A DNA stretch of 64,000 bases from Saccharopolyspora_D taberi (GCF_039534165.1 NZ_BAAAUX010000002.1:1-64000); one strand, 5' to 3'; positions 1-8,424 are shown, counted from the stretch's first letter. The notes: generated from the sequence alone by a model not told the origin. Translations and numbers: made by a program.

Positions 1-2
1 CC

Positions 3-947
3 GCCGCGCCCGAGCCCACTGCCAAGTCGCCGCCCACCGCCGAGTCCCAGGCCGCCGCCGAATCTCCGCCCGCCGCCGAGCCGCCGGGCACGACCAGGGC
101 GGACCGGCCGACCGCCGCGATGGACCAGCGGTTCCGGCGGATCCGCGCCCTGGGGCACGGCGGGTTCGGCTCGGTCTGGCTGGCCGCCGACGACCAGCTC
201 GGGCGGATGGTCGCGGTGAAGATCGCCAACAACCCGGACCCACGAACGGTGCAGCGCACGATGCGCGAGGCGCGGGCGCTGGCGGCGGTGAACCACCCGA
301 ACTGCGTGCACCTCTACGACATCGTCGACGAGTCCGACGGGCTGGCGATCGTCATGCAGTACATCCCCGGCCAGGGGCTGGGCGAGCTGGTCGGCGGCGG
401 CGGTGTGCTGACCGACGTGGCCGCGGCGCGGCTGTGGGCGACCCTCGCCTCGGCGCTGAGCGCCGCGCACGAGCAGGGGGTGCTGCACCGCGACATCAAG
501 CCCTCCAACGTGATCGTCGACGAGGGCGGAGCCCCGCATCTGATCGACTTCGGCATCGCGCGGGCGCAGGGGGACGCGACGCTGACCTCGCCGGGAACGA
601 TGGTGGGCACCCCGGACTACCTCGCGCCGGAGACCGCGACCGGCAGCCCGGCCAGCGCGGCGTCGGACTCCTGGCAGCTGGCGGCGACGGTCTGCTTCGC
701 GCTCAGCGGCCACCCGCCGCGCGGCGAGCACGACAGCCCGATGTCGGCGCTGATGGCCGCCGCGCACGCCGACCCGTGCACCCGCGTTCCCGAGCGCACC
801 GCGCACCGCGCGCTGCTGATCGAGGCGCTGGACGCCGATCCGATCCGGCGGCCCGCGCTGCGGGAAGTCCGGGCGCGGCTGGAGAACTGGCTGGCCAGGG
901 CCCACCTCGCCGCCAGCGGGCCGGTCACCGAGCAGCTCCGCCGCTAG
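3..947 (+). CDS. Serine/threonine protein kinase (PknB-like), 5' end probably cut by window edge
   Basis: Soluble Hanks-type kinase. From the ATG at 120 the protein has the glycine loop GHGGFGSV (residues 12-19), catalytic lysine K34, HRDIKPSN (123-130), DFG (143-145) and APE (169-171), and ends about 20 residues after the kinase fold with no membrane segment. The frame stays open upstream of 120 to base 3 and encodes an Ala/Pro/Glu-rich stretch, so the annotated ATG may be internal and the true start may lie outside the window behind a Pro-rich domain. No good ribosome site is visible before 120. Substrate unknown. Confidence 0.85.
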   Translation, partial: AAPEPTAKSPPTAESQAAAESPPAAEPPGTTRADRPTAAMDQRFRRIRALGHGGFGSVWLAADDQLGRMVAVKIANNPDPRTVQRTMREARALAAVNHPNCVHLYDIVDESDGLAIVMQYIPGQGLGELVGGGGVLTDVAAARLWATLASALSAAHEQGVLHRDIKPSNVIVDEGGAPHLIDFGIARAQGDATLTSPGTMVGTPDYLAPETATGSPASAASDSWQLAATVCFALSGHPPRGEHDSPMSALMAAAHADPCTRVPERTAHRALLIEALDADPIRRPALREVRARLENWLARAHLAASGPVTEQLRR

Positions 948-1041
948 CAGTGCGCTCCCGGCAGCGGACGCCTCCGCACGGCGAACAGGCAATGCGGTAA
1001 ACAGGACACGCCCACGTCTGTCGTTTGGAGGAGAAGCCGAC

Positions 1042-1857
1042 ATGCCTGATTCCGAGGGTGCCCGGCCCCGGGCGTCGGGTGGGTCGGACGAGCTGGACTC
1101 GACCGTCCCGCACGCGGCCAGGGTCTGGAACTTCTGGCTCGACGGCAAGGACCACTACACCGTCGACCGCGTGGCGGGCCAGGAGTTCCTGGCGGTCTTC
1201 CCGGGCATGAAGGCCGCGGCGCAGGCCAGTCGCGGGTGCCTGGGCCGGATGGTGCGCCACCTGGTCACCGAGTGCGGTGTGCGGCAGTTCCTCGACGTCG
1301 GCACCGGCCTGCCGACCGAGGAGAACACCCACGACATCGCGCAGCGGGCCGCACCGGATTGCCACATCCTCTACGTGGACAACGATCCGCTCGTGCTCGC
1401 GCACGCCCGCGCGCTGCTGACGAGCACGCCGGAAGGCGCCACCCGCTACGTGCACGCCGACGTCCGCGAGCCGGAGACCATCGTCGAGGTCGCCCGCGAG
1501 ACCCTCGACCTGACCCGTCCGGTCGGGCTGATCCTGTTCGGAATCCTCGGTCTCATACCGGAATACCGGCAGGCGCGGTCCATTGTGGACACCCTGGTCG
1601 AGCCGCTGCCGCCGGGTTCGCACCTGGCGCTGTTCGACGTCGACGACACCGACGAGACCGCCGTCGACGCGGCCCGGCGCTACGCCGAGTCCGGTGCGAT
1701 CCCGTACAACCACCGCACGCCGGAGGAGATCGCGGGGTACTTCAGCGGGCTGGAGCTCGTCGAGCCCGGCGTGGTGCGGTGCGGGCAGTGGCGGGCCACG
1801 CCGCCGGCCGGCTCCGCCGACACCACCACTCTCGGCGGGCTGGCCCGGAAGGGATGA
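1042..1857 (+). CDS. SAM-dependent methyltransferase, PF04672 (DUF574) family
   Basis: 271 residues, the usual length for this actinobacterial family. The N-terminal signature HAARVWNFWLDGKDHY and the SAM-binding loop FLDVGTGLPT (about residues 90-100), followed by VDNDP, are visible. The start is chosen for the GGAGGA 10 bases upstream. The substrate of these proteins is generally unknown. It stands alone between the kinase and an insertion sequence; nothing nearby indicates a pathway. Confidence 0.85.
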   Translation: MPDSEGARPRASGGSDELDSTVPHAARVWNFWLDGKDHYTVDRVAGQEFLAVFPGMKAAAQASRGCLGRMVRHLVTECGVRQFLDVGTGLPTEENTHDIAQRAAPDCHILYVDNDPLVLAHARALLTSTPEGATRYVHADVREPETIVEVARETLDLTRPVGLILFGILGLIPEYRQARSIVDTLVEPLPPGSHLALFDVDDTDETAVDAARRYAESGAIPYNHRTPEEIAGYFSGLELVEPGVVRCGQWRATPPAGSADTTTLGGLARKG

Positions 1858-1931
1858 CGGGTTGCCGGGCTCACGTCGCGGGTAGTGGCGAGGTGGCGTT
1901 TTCGCCTGGCGCGCGAAGCATCGGCCGCTAG

Positions 1932-1945
1932 CGGCTGTTTAGGAA
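1932..1945 (+). repeat. Left terminal inverted repeat of the IS5-family element
   Basis: CGGCTGTTTAGGAA, identical to the reverse complement of 2932-2945. Similarity stops at the 15th base. Confidence 0.9.
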
Positions 1946-1960
1946 CGTTGGGGTCTTTGC

Positions 1961-2938
1961 TTGAACGCGGTGAGGTCTCCGGTAGATGGATCAACGACGA
2001 AGAAGATCGACATCTATCCGGAGACCTCGGTGGGAAGCGTATCGGTCGGCGCGCGTAAGGACTTGACGAACCGGCAGTGGGCGGCGTTGCAGCGCGTGTT
2101 GCCGCCCCGGGCCGGGGTGGGGCGGCGTCCGAAGTGGACACGTCGCCAGCTGCTCAACGGGATCCGCTGGCGGGTGCGGGTCGGTTCCCCGTGGCGGGAT
2201 GTGCCGGAGCGCTATGGACATTGGCAGTCGATCTACCAGCTGTTCCGCCGCTGGCAGATCGACGGTGTCTGGTCGTGGATCTGGGCGCAACTGCGGGCCT
2301 TGACCGACGCGGAGGGTGCGATCGACTGGCAGGTCTCGGTGGATTCCACGATCAACCAGGCCCACCAACACGCCGCCGGAGCCCGTCACCGACCCTACGA
2401 CCAGGTCGAATCACCCGGTGACGAACCGGCTGATCACGGGTTGGGCCGTTTCCGGGGTGGGTTGTCCACGAAGGTCCACCTGGCCTGCGGACAGGGACCT
2501 AAACCACTCTCGATGCTGGTCACCGCAGGTCAACGGGGCGACAGTCCGCAGATGAGGCCCCTGTTGGATGCGATCCGGGTGCCGCGCCTGGGGCGCGGAC
2601 GCCCGCGCAACCACCCGGAGCGGGTGTTGGCCGACAAGACTTACTCCTCCCGAGCGAACAGGTCTTACCTGCGACGACGCGGGATCCCGGCCACGATCCC
2701 GGTCCCCAAGGACCAAGCCGCCCACCGCCAAGCCCGAGGCTCGGCCGGAGGCCGCCCACCCGCCTTCGACCCTGTGGCCTATCGACAGCGGTACGCCGTG
2801 GAATGCGGCATCAACCAGCTCAAACACCACCGCGCTGCCGCCTGCCGCCACGACAAACTCACCGTCCGCTACGAAGCCACCCTGCACATCGCCACCATCG
2901 ACACCTGGCGACGAGCCCACACCAAGATCACTTCCTAA
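1961..2938 (+). CDS. IS5-family DDE transposase
   Basis: 325 residues from the TTG at 1961; the true start may be a little further in, since the first 30 or so residues look non-conserved. An N-terminal DUF4096-like segment (LTNRQWAAL...PWRDVPERYG) is followed by the catalytic core: first Asp in VSVDSTI, second Asp in LADKTY, and the YREK signature in YRQRYAVECGINQLK with the catalytic Glu. All catalytic residues are present and the frame is unbroken, so the enzyme should be functional. Confidence 0.93.
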   Translation: MNAVRSPVDGSTTKKIDIYPETSVGSVSVGARKDLTNRQWAALQRVLPPRAGVGRRPKWTRRQLLNGIRWRVRVGSPWRDVPERYGHWQSIYQLFRRWQIDGVWSWIWAQLRALTDAEGAIDWQVSVDSTINQAHQHAAGARHRPYDQVESPGDEPADHGLGRFRGGLSTKVHLACGQGPKPLSMLVTAGQRGDSPQMRPLLDAIRVPRLGRGRPRNHPERVLADKTYSSRANRSYLRRRGIPATIPVPKDQAAHRQARGSAGGRPPAFDPVAYRQRYAVECGINQLKHHRAAACRHDKLTVRYEATLHIATIDTWRRAHTKITS

Positions 2939-2945
2939 ACAGCCG
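2932..2945 (-). repeat. Right terminal inverted repeat of the IS5-family element
   Basis: TTCCTAAACAGCCG on the plus strand, perfect partner of 1932-1945. Confidence 0.9.
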
Positions 2946-5900
2946 CTAGCGGCGCCCCTTCACGCCCTCCTCGGGGTCGGCCTGCAACGCGATCTGCCCG
3001 AGGTTGCGCAGGTCCTGGAGGGCGACGGCGAGCATCGGGACGTCGGGCTGCTCGGCGTCGCGCAGCTGGGACACCGTCTCCCGGCACCTGCGCACGGGTT
3101 CCGCGTTGGCCTCCAGCCAGCTGCTGACCAGGCCCGCCGCGTCCTGGCCGGGAACGTAGCGGCGCAGCGCGGCGCGGGTGAGGCGGCGGCGCTGGGCGAA
3201 CAGGTCGTCCCGCAGCGAGATCCTGGCCAGCAGCGCCCAGTGCGACTCCGACGGCAGCTCGACGATCTGGTCCTGCAGCCAGTCCAGCCGCAACGCGACG
3301 TCCAGCGCCGAGTACACCGAGGCGACGTAGCCGACGTCCCGGCGGTCGTGGGCGATCTCGACCACGTCGAGCGCCGCGGCGAGCGGTGCCAGCGCCGCGA
3401 TCCGGCTCGCCAGCAACGGCGGCACACCCTGCTCGGTCAGCTGCTCGGTCCGGCGCAGCACCGCGTCGGCCTGCGCCCCGGCGAGCGCGGCGGGCAGGAC
3501 CGGGACGAGCTGGCGGATCTGCGGCCGGAAGTAGGCGACCTCCGCGGCGATGTCCAGCGGCGGGCGCCGGTTGCGCAGGAACCACAGCGTCCCGTGCTGG
3601 GCGAACCGCTGGAGTTCGTGGAACATCTCCGAGCGGACCCCGGTGTCCACGCAGGAACCCAACGCGTCCACTTCGGACCAGAGCGCGTTGATGTCGAACA
3701 CGTCGCGCACCGCCAGGTAGGCGCGGGCCGAGTCGGGGGTGCCGATCCCGGTGGTCTCCTCCAGGCGGTAGAAGAAACCGGTCCCGACGTGGTTGGCCAT
3801 GTCGTTGCTCAGCACGGTGGTGAGGATTTCCCGCCGCAGCGGGTGGGTTTCGACCAGCCTGCCGAAGAACTCGGTCCGGATCGGGGAGGGCAGGTAGCCG
3901 AGCAGTTCCGCCGTCAGGTGGGCGTCCTCCGGGATGTCCGAAATGGACAGTTCGTGCGCGAGGTTGTTCTTGGCGTGGGCCAGCAGCACCGACAGCTCGG
4001 GGCGGGTGAGGCCGGCGCCCGCGGCCCGCCGCTCGGCCAGGACCTCGTCGTCCGGCAGGCACTCCAGCTCCCGGTCCAGGTTCTCCCGTCGCTCGAAGTG
4101 CTGGATCGCCTGGGCGTGCTGGTCCAGGTAGGTGGCGGCCTCCGACTCGGCCACGCCCAGCAGCCGGGTCTGCGACCGGCTGTCGGCCAGCACCGCGCGG
4201 CTGACCTCGTCGGTCACCTCGGCCAGCAGCTCGTCCCGCCGCCGCCGGGTGATCGCCGCGTCGGCGACCGCCTTGTCCAGCAGGATCTTCAGGTTGACCT
4301 CGCGGTCGGAGGTGTCCACCCCGGCCGCGTTGTCGACGAAGTCGGTGTTGATCCGCCCGCCGCCCAGCGCGTACTCGATACGAGCCCGCTGGGTCAGCCC
4401 GAGGTTGCCGCCCTCGACGACGACCCGGCAGCGCAGTTGCGAGGCGTCCACCCGCACCGAGTCGTTGGCCGGGTCGGCGGCGTCCAGGTGCGACTCCGCG
4501 GCGGCCTTGACGAAGGTGCCGACCCCGCCGTTCCACAGCACGTCCACCGGCGCCCGCAACAGCGCCCGGACGAGGTCGGGCGGTTCCAGCGCCTCGGCGT
4601 CGACCCCCAGCGCCCGCCGCACCTGCGGGGACAGCGGCACCGACTTCGCCTGCCGGGAGCACACCCCGCCACCGGGCGAGATCCGGTCGGCGGCGTAGTC
4701 CTGCCAGGTGGAGCCGGGCAGCTCGGCCAGCCTGCGGCGCTCGGCGAAGGAGACCGCGGGATCGGGGTCGGGATCCAGGAACACGTGCCGGTGGTCGAAC
4801 GCTCCCAGCAGCCGGATGTGCGGGGACAGCAGCATCCCGTTGCCGAAGACGTCGCCGGACATGTCCCCGATGCCGACCACAGTGAACTCGTCGCGCGCCG
4901 GGTCCAGCCCCATCTCCTCGAAGTGGCGTTCCAGCGACACCCACGCACCGCGCGCGGTGATGCCCATCGCCTTGTGGTCGTAGCCGGTCGAACCACCGGA
5001 CGCGAAGGCGTCGCCGAGCCAGAAGCCGCGTTCGGCCGAGATCGAGTTCGCCAGGTCGGAGAACCGGGCGGTGCCCTTGTCCGCGGCGACGACCAGGTAC
5101 GGGTCGTCGCCGTCGAGCCTGCGCACGCCGGGAGGGGAGGTCACCTCGCCGTCGACGAGGTTGTCGGTGAGGTCGAGCATGCCGCGGATGAAGGTGGCGT
5201 AGCAGGAGCGGACCTCGGCGTCGGCCTCCGCGCGGTCCAGCCCGGTCAGCGGCCTGCGGACCACGAACGCGCCCTTGGCTCCGCCCGGCACGATCAGCGC
5301 GTTCTTGACGGCCTGGGCCTTCATCAGCCCGAGCACCTCGGTCCGGAAGTCCTCCGGCCGGTTGGACCAGCGGATGCCGCCGCGGGCGATCCGCGCGCCG
5401 CGCAGGTGCAGCGCCTCCACGCGCGGTGAGCACACGAAGGTCTCGAACAGCGGCCGGGGCGGTGGCAGGAACGGGATCCCGGACGGGTCGATCTTGAACG
5501 CGAGGTGGTCCTCGACCGCGCCGTCCGGGGTGCGGCGGTAGAAGTTGGTGCGCACGATCGAGCGGAAGAACGCCAGGATGCTGCGCAGCGTCCGGTCCTC
5601 ATCGAGCCCGGTGACCTCGGCGAGCCCCGCTTCCAGCCCGGCGTCGACGTCGTCGGCGGGCTGGTGGCCGCCGGGGTCGAACCGGGCGGCGAACAGCGCA
5701 AGCAGCAGCCGCACGAAGTCCGGCCGGTCGGCGACGGTCTGCTCGACGTAGGGCTGGCTGAAGCCGAACCCGGTCTGGCGCAGGTAGCGGTAGGCAGCGC
5801 GCACCAGCGCCGCCTCCCGCCAGCCGATGCCGACCGACAGCACCAGCCGGTTGAACCCGTCCGGCTCGGCCCTGCCCGACCACATCGCCGCGAAGGTCTC

Positions 5901-6362
5901 CTCGAACAGCCGCGCGACCTCCGGGGTCAGCGCCCCGGCCTCGTGCAGCAGCCCGAAGTCGTCGATCCGGGCGGGCTCGCCGTCGGCGGGCGTGACGTCG
6001 TAGCCGCGGTGGTCGGCCACCCGCAGGCCCAGCCCGGTGAAGATCGGCAGCACGTCGTGCAGCAGCGGCGCGGGCGGCGGCCAGCGGATCCGGAACCGCA
6101 CCACCGCGCCGGGCTCCCGGTCGTCCCAGTACAGGGTGCCGGGCGAGCAACCGGACCCGGGATGGTCGATCCGGGCGATGTCGTCGACCGCGCGGCCCAC
6201 CGGCACCTCGTTCTGGTAACCGCAGGAGAACGCGTTGCCGTAGCGGTCCAGCAGCTGCTGGCCCCGGGCTTCGCCGAAGGAACCGGTCAGCGACTTGGCG
6301 AGCGAGCGCTGCCAGTGCAGCAGCCGGTTCGCCAGCACCGACGGCTGGTTCTCCCCGCGCAT
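2946..6362 (-). CDS. gdh: NAD-specific glutamate dehydrogenase, short (GDH115-like) form
   Basis: Oxidises glutamate to 2-oxoglutarate and ammonia with NAD. 1138 residues from the ATG at 6362, chosen because GGGAGGT lies 7-8 bases upstream; a longer frame to 6428 has no such signal. The catalytic region is visible, including IVPGGAKGAFVV with the reactive lysine, and the C-terminal Bac_GDH domain. GDH180 proteins are about 1600 residues, with a long N-terminal ACT-containing region missing here, so this matches the smaller class. An IS5 element sits exactly at the TAG stop, but its CTAG target duplication preserves the stop. The gene product 2-oxoglutarate is a plausible substrate for the MHS transporter beyond the integrative element. 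Confidence 0.9.
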   Translation of the reverse strand: MRGENQPSVLANRLLHWQRSLAKSLTGSFGEARGQQLLDRYGNAFSCGYQNEVPVGRAVDDIARIDHPGSGCSPGTLYWDDREPGAVVRFRIRWPPPAPLLHDVLPIFTGLGLRVADHRGYDVTPADGEPARIDDFGLLHEAGALTPEVARLFEETFAAMWSGRAEPDGFNRLVLSVGIGWREAALVRAAYRYLRQTGFGFSQPYVEQTVADRPDFVRLLLALFAARFDPGGHQPADDVDAGLEAGLAEVTGLDEDRTLRSILAFFRSIVRTNFYRRTPDGAVEDHLAFKIDPSGIPFLPPPRPLFETFVCSPRVEALHLRGARIARGGIRWSNRPEDFRTEVLGLMKAQAVKNALIVPGGAKGAFVVRRPLTGLDRAEADAEVRSCYATFIRGMLDLTDNLVDGEVTSPPGVRRLDGDDPYLVVAADKGTARFSDLANSISAERGFWLGDAFASGGSTGYDHKAMGITARGAWVSLERHFEEMGLDPARDEFTVVGIGDMSGDVFGNGMLLSPHIRLLGAFDHRHVFLDPDPDPAVSFAERRRLAELPGSTWQDYAADRISPGGGVCSRQAKSVPLSPQVRRALGVDAEALEPPDLVRALLRAPVDVLWNGGVGTFVKAAAESHLDAADPANDSVRVDASQLRCRVVVEGGNLGLTQRARIEYALGGGRINTDFVDNAAGVDTSDREVNLKILLDKAVADAAITRRRRDELLAEVTDEVSRAVLADSRSQTRLLGVAESEAATYLDQHAQAIQHFERRENLDRELECLPDDEVLAERRAAGAGLTRPELSVLLAHAKNNLAHELSISDIPEDAHLTAELLGYLPSPIRTEFFGRLVETHPLRREILTTVLSNDMANHVGTGFFYRLEETTGIGTPDSARAYLAVRDVFDINALWSEVDALGSCVDTGVRSEMFHELQRFAQHGTLWFLRNRRPPLDIAAEVAYFRPQIRQLVPVLPAALAGAQADAVLRRTEQLTEQGVPPLLASRIAALAPLAAALDVVEIAHDRRDVGYVASVYSALDVALRLDWLQDQIVELPSESHWALLARISLRDDLFAQRRRLTRAALRRYVPGQDAAGLVSSWLEANAEPVRRCRETVSQLRDAEQPDVPMLAVALQDLRNLGQIALQADPEEGVKGRR

Positions 6363-6459
6363 GGCCCCACCTCCCGGGCGGCAGGCGATGAGCCCCCATT
6401 CTCGTCCGCCCGCCCGGGCCCGGACCATTACCGGAAGTCCCGGCTCTTAGCAGTCGGGG

Positions 6460-6494
6460 TGATCAACCCCGTTGCTTCCACCTTAAGCGGATGT
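6460..6494 (+). repeat. Left attachment-site repeat (attL core)
   Basis: 35 bp beginning TGATCAACCCCGTTG and ending AAGCGGATGT, identical to 10925-10959. With the preceding chromosomal CGGGG (6455-6459) it forms a hairpin, CGGGG-TGATCAA-CCCCG, which is absent at the right copy. It does not look like a tRNA 3' end: no T-loop GTTCGA sequence is present. Confidence 0.85.
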
Positions 6495-6587
6495 TCGATG
6501 GCGTGACTGACAGCCGATGATGGCCGATCCCGCCCGATGCCAGTACGTCCGGCCTGACCTGCGATTTTGTCTTGGACGGTGATGTCC

Positions 6588-6621
6588 TGTGATACCCCGG
6601 TCCCGTCCTCGTCGTATCACA
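6588..6621 (-). terminator. Hairpin downstream of the toxin/immunity operon
   Basis: Perfect 8-bp inverted repeat TGTGATAC (6588-6595) and GTATCACA (6614-6621) with an 18-base loop, just past the immunity stop codon. It may be a weak terminator, or a protein-binding arm site, since the right half belongs to a 20-bp sequence repeated near the other end of the element. Confidence 0.4.
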
Positions 6622-6633
6622 CTCGTGTCACAC
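6614..6633 (+). repeat. Imperfect direct repeat near left end (possible integrase arm site)
   Basis: GTATCACACTCGTGTCACAC matches GTGTCATATTCGTGTCGCAC at 10852-10871 in 16 of 20 positions; all four differences are transitions. One copy lies near each att core in the same orientation, the expected place for integrase or excisionase arm-type sites. Function is inference. Confidence 0.45.
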
Positions 6634-7089
6634 ACCGCCGTCGACCGAGTCCGGCGTGAAGATCCGGCCGCCGGGCATGCCCGGCCGCCAGTTAACGGCG
6701 GTCGGCTGTTCTCCTCCGGTGCGGAAGTACTCGTGAGCGGCGGCGTGTACAGCGGTGAACGGGACCTCGGCGCTCCGCTGGTACTCCGTGTCGGCTCGTA
6801 CGAAGTACCAGACCTCCAGCTCGGTGTCGGCGTTGTCACCGAGGCTTGTCACGCCCTCGGGGGCGCTGTCGCCCGAGTAGTAGAGCACCCCGGTTTCGCC
6901 GTTGTAGACGCCGATCTCGAAAACGGCCCGCCAGGGATCATCCCGCCACGCGAGCTGGGCGAGGGCGCGAACGCCGGGCTCGTCGGCCGCGAACTGGTCC
7001 AGGGCGGCATCCAGCTCCGCCTCGGATTGCACGATGATCGGCGCCTCGTCGTGTTCTTGCTTGAAGTAGATTTCCAGCGCGTCCGTCAC
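6628..7089 (-). CDS. Imm1-like immunity protein for the adjacent deaminase toxin
   Basis: 153 residues starting at a GTG that overlaps the toxin stop codon in a GTGA junction (7086-7089), so the two are translationally coupled. The acidic sequence contains GETGVLYYSGD, EVPFTAVHAAAHEYF and RPTAVNW-like (TAVNWRPG) segments resembling the Imm1 family (PF14430), whose members are typical neighbours of SCP1.201-type deaminase toxins. Predicted to bind and neutralise the toxin in the producing cell. Family assignment is from memory of the pattern, not a search. Confidence 0.65.
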   Translation of the reverse strand: MTDALEIYFKQEHDEAPIIVQSEAELDAALDQFAADEPGVRALAQLAWRDDPWRAVFEIGVYNGETGVLYYSGDSAPEGVTSLGDNADTELEVWYFVRADTEYQRSAEVPFTAVHAAAHEYFRTGGEQPTAVNWRPGMPGGRIFTPDSVDGGV

Positions 7090-7814
7090 GATCGCCGGGC
7101 CTTTCCCGTGTAGCGCTTGCGGTAGGTGCTGCCGTCCTCGGCCGTGCCGTGCACGGTGAGCGAGGACCCCTCCGGCAACACCATCGGCACCAGCCTGTCA
7201 CAGCCGAACGGCCCCGGACACGGGAGGTTGTTGATGACGACCTCGGCGTGTTCGATGCCTTCGTGGCGCATGCGCGCCGCGAGCTTGGTTTCGACATGAG
7301 TGGATACCGCCGCCGGTACTCTGCGCACCCCGGCTTCGACGAGGTATTGGTTCGCGAGGTCGGTCAGCTCGTCCTCACCGCTGACGACCTGTTGTTCCTC
7401 CCCGTTCGGGGTGAACCATCTCCCGTGGGTCTTGCTGCCGCTTTTTCGCCGGACCGGGGGCGGCAGTTCGTCCCGGAGTCGATCGACCCGGTTCTTGGGC
7501 GGGGCCGTGTCGTCCGTGCGGACCGCCGGCGAGCCTGAGCCCGTAGCGGGCGCAGCCTCCGCACCGAGTCGATCGAGGTAGCCGCCGACCAGCTCGTGCA
7601 CCCGGTGACAGATCCCGAGGATGCGAGCGATCTCCCGGTCCGCCTCCTCGAACTGGGCGTGTGCCTGGTGTAGCTCGGGGTCGGTGCTCTCCGACGCGAT
7701 CGGGCGCAGGGCCTCGATCGCGTCGGAGAGCAGCTGTCCCGCTTGAGCCAGTGGGAGGGTAGGGAGTTTGCCGAGTGCCTGCTTCGTCTTCTGGGCGACC
7801 TCGTCGACCGACAC
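7086..7814 (-). CDS. SCP1.201/DddA-like cytidine deaminase toxin
   Basis: Predicted deaminase of DNA cytosines. 242 residues from the GTG at 7814; the frame is open to 7898 and no strong ribosome site fixes the start. The N-terminal about 85 residues are helical and Ala/Leu-rich, like WXG/LXG-type secretion adaptors, followed by a Pro/charged linker. The C-terminal domain carries the zinc motif THVETKLAARM (HxE) with PCPGPFGC (P-C-x5-C) and ends in VLPEGSSLTVHG, the pattern of SCP1.201 deaminases that include DddA, a double-stranded DNA deaminase. A small stand-alone toxin, not part of a large Rhs scaffold. The downstream gene looks like its immunity protein. Confidence 0.8.
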   Translation of the reverse strand: MSVDEVAQKTKQALGKLPTLPLAQAGQLLSDAIEALRPIASESTDPELHQAHAQFEEADREIARILGICHRVHELVGGYLDRLGAEAAPATGSGSPAVRTDDTAPPKNRVDRLRDELPPPVRRKSGSKTHGRWFTPNGEEQQVVSGEDELTDLANQYLVEAGVRRVPAAVSTHVETKLAARMRHEGIEHAEVVINNLPCPGPFGCDRLVPMVLPEGSSLTVHGTAEDGSTYRKRYTGKARRS

Positions 7815-7851
7815 GGCGGTGATCGTGCCGGTGCCCCCCGACAGCGGGGGT

Positions 7852-8112
7852 CTAGAGCGACCGTCGCCACTCGGCGAGGCTGGCGACGGCGCACACAACC
7901 AGGCCGCTCGTGATGTTGGTGCCGTCCGTTTTGATCTGTGCCCAGGCTTCGATGGCTGCGGAGGAGTACGGGCTCTGGCTTCCGGCCGCCAGGGCAGCGA
8001 TCCGGTTTCCGACTTCTTCGTGGTTGCGCACGAAGGCCATGAGGTGTTCGTGGCCGTGTTGGTTGATCTCGATCTCCAGGATTGCGCTTTTCAGGCTGTC
8101 GATCGAACTCAT
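7852..8112 (-). CDS. Hypothetical 86-aa protein upstream of the deaminase toxin
   Basis: Not recognised. Mostly helical, with a hydrophobic stretch (SGLVVCAVASLAEW) near the C-terminus and one central Trp (EAWAQIK). Its ATG directly abuts the TAG of the upstream membrane protein gene (zero spacing) and its stop is 37 bases before the toxin start, so it belongs to the same transcription unit. Size and composition would suit a WXG100-type secretion partner or chaperone of the toxin, but the WXG motif itself is not present. Confidence 0.6.
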   Translation of the reverse strand: MSSIDSLKSAILEIEINQHGHEHLMAFVRNHEEVGNRIAALAAGSQSPYSSAAIEAWAQIKTDGTNITSGLVVCAVASLAEWRRSL

Positions 8113-8304
8113 CTACGGCCGTCCCGCGTCTGGCAGGGGCACGCTCCACACCGTCGGCTGTGCCTGTTTGGCGATGGGCGGTATCGGCGGCAGGCTGCAG
8201 ACGTAGAGACACGCGATCCATCCGCCGACGAAGGCGGTCACGACCAGCCAGAAGACCATGCTGATCTTCAGCTGGGCCTTTGTGGTGATCTCGGTTGAAG
8301 CCAT
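8113..8304 (-). CDS. Hypothetical small membrane protein, 63 aa
   Basis: Start taken at the ATG at 8304, which has AGAGGG upstream; a frame extension to 8334 lacks a site. One clear transmembrane segment (about residues 16-36, including FWLVVTAFVGGWIACLYV) separates a short polar N-terminus from a Pro-rich C-terminus. Stop codon abuts the next ATG. First visible gene of the toxin operon; may help export or anchor its products. Confidence 0.6.
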   Translation of the reverse strand: MASTEITTKAQLKISMVFWLVVTAFVGGWIACLYVCSLPPIPPIAKQAQPTVWSVPLPDAGRP

Positions 8305-8424
8305 GGGAATCCCTCTGGGTCTTCGGTACAACATGGAAGCGGCCGGTCCGACGGTTGTGGGAGAACCATCGGACCGGCCGCGCGGGCTGGTGCCGGTCGG
8401 GGGCGCGGTTTCCGTTTTCCCGCT

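Larger units (their letters stand above)
1932..2945 (+). mobile_element. Intact IS5-family insertion sequence, about 1014 bp
   Basis: Perfect 14-bp terminal inverted repeats CGGCTGTTTAGGAA (1932-1945 and, inverted, 2932-2945) enclose a single transposase frame. The ends are flanked by CTAG at 1928-1931 and 2946-2949, read as the target duplication. Because the flanking GCTAGC is itself a palindrome, a TA duplication with slightly longer ends fits equally well. The intact ORF and perfect ends suggest a recent, possibly still active insertion. Its right edge coincides with the stop codon of the neighbouring glutamate dehydrogenase gene. Confidence 0.9.

Noticed and set aside
2568..5433. Long open frames (over 800 codons) on both strands over the glutamate dehydrogenase gene
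   Set aside because: Their translations are low-complexity Arg/Gly/Pro/Val-rich, typical of GC-rich shadow frames; the dehydrogenase frame has full family motifs.
6460..6494. tRNA gene as the integration target
   Set aside because: The repeat and its flanks lack a T-loop, an anticodon arm and an acceptor stem on either strand.
6460..6507. Short peptide beginning (V/M)INPVASTLSG at both att repeats
   Set aside because: The frame exists in both copies only because the DNA is repeated; there is no ribosome site, and the ends differ.
8113..8334. Longer start at 8334 for the small membrane protein
   Set aside because: The extra residues are upstream of a good ribosome site belonging to the ATG at 8304.
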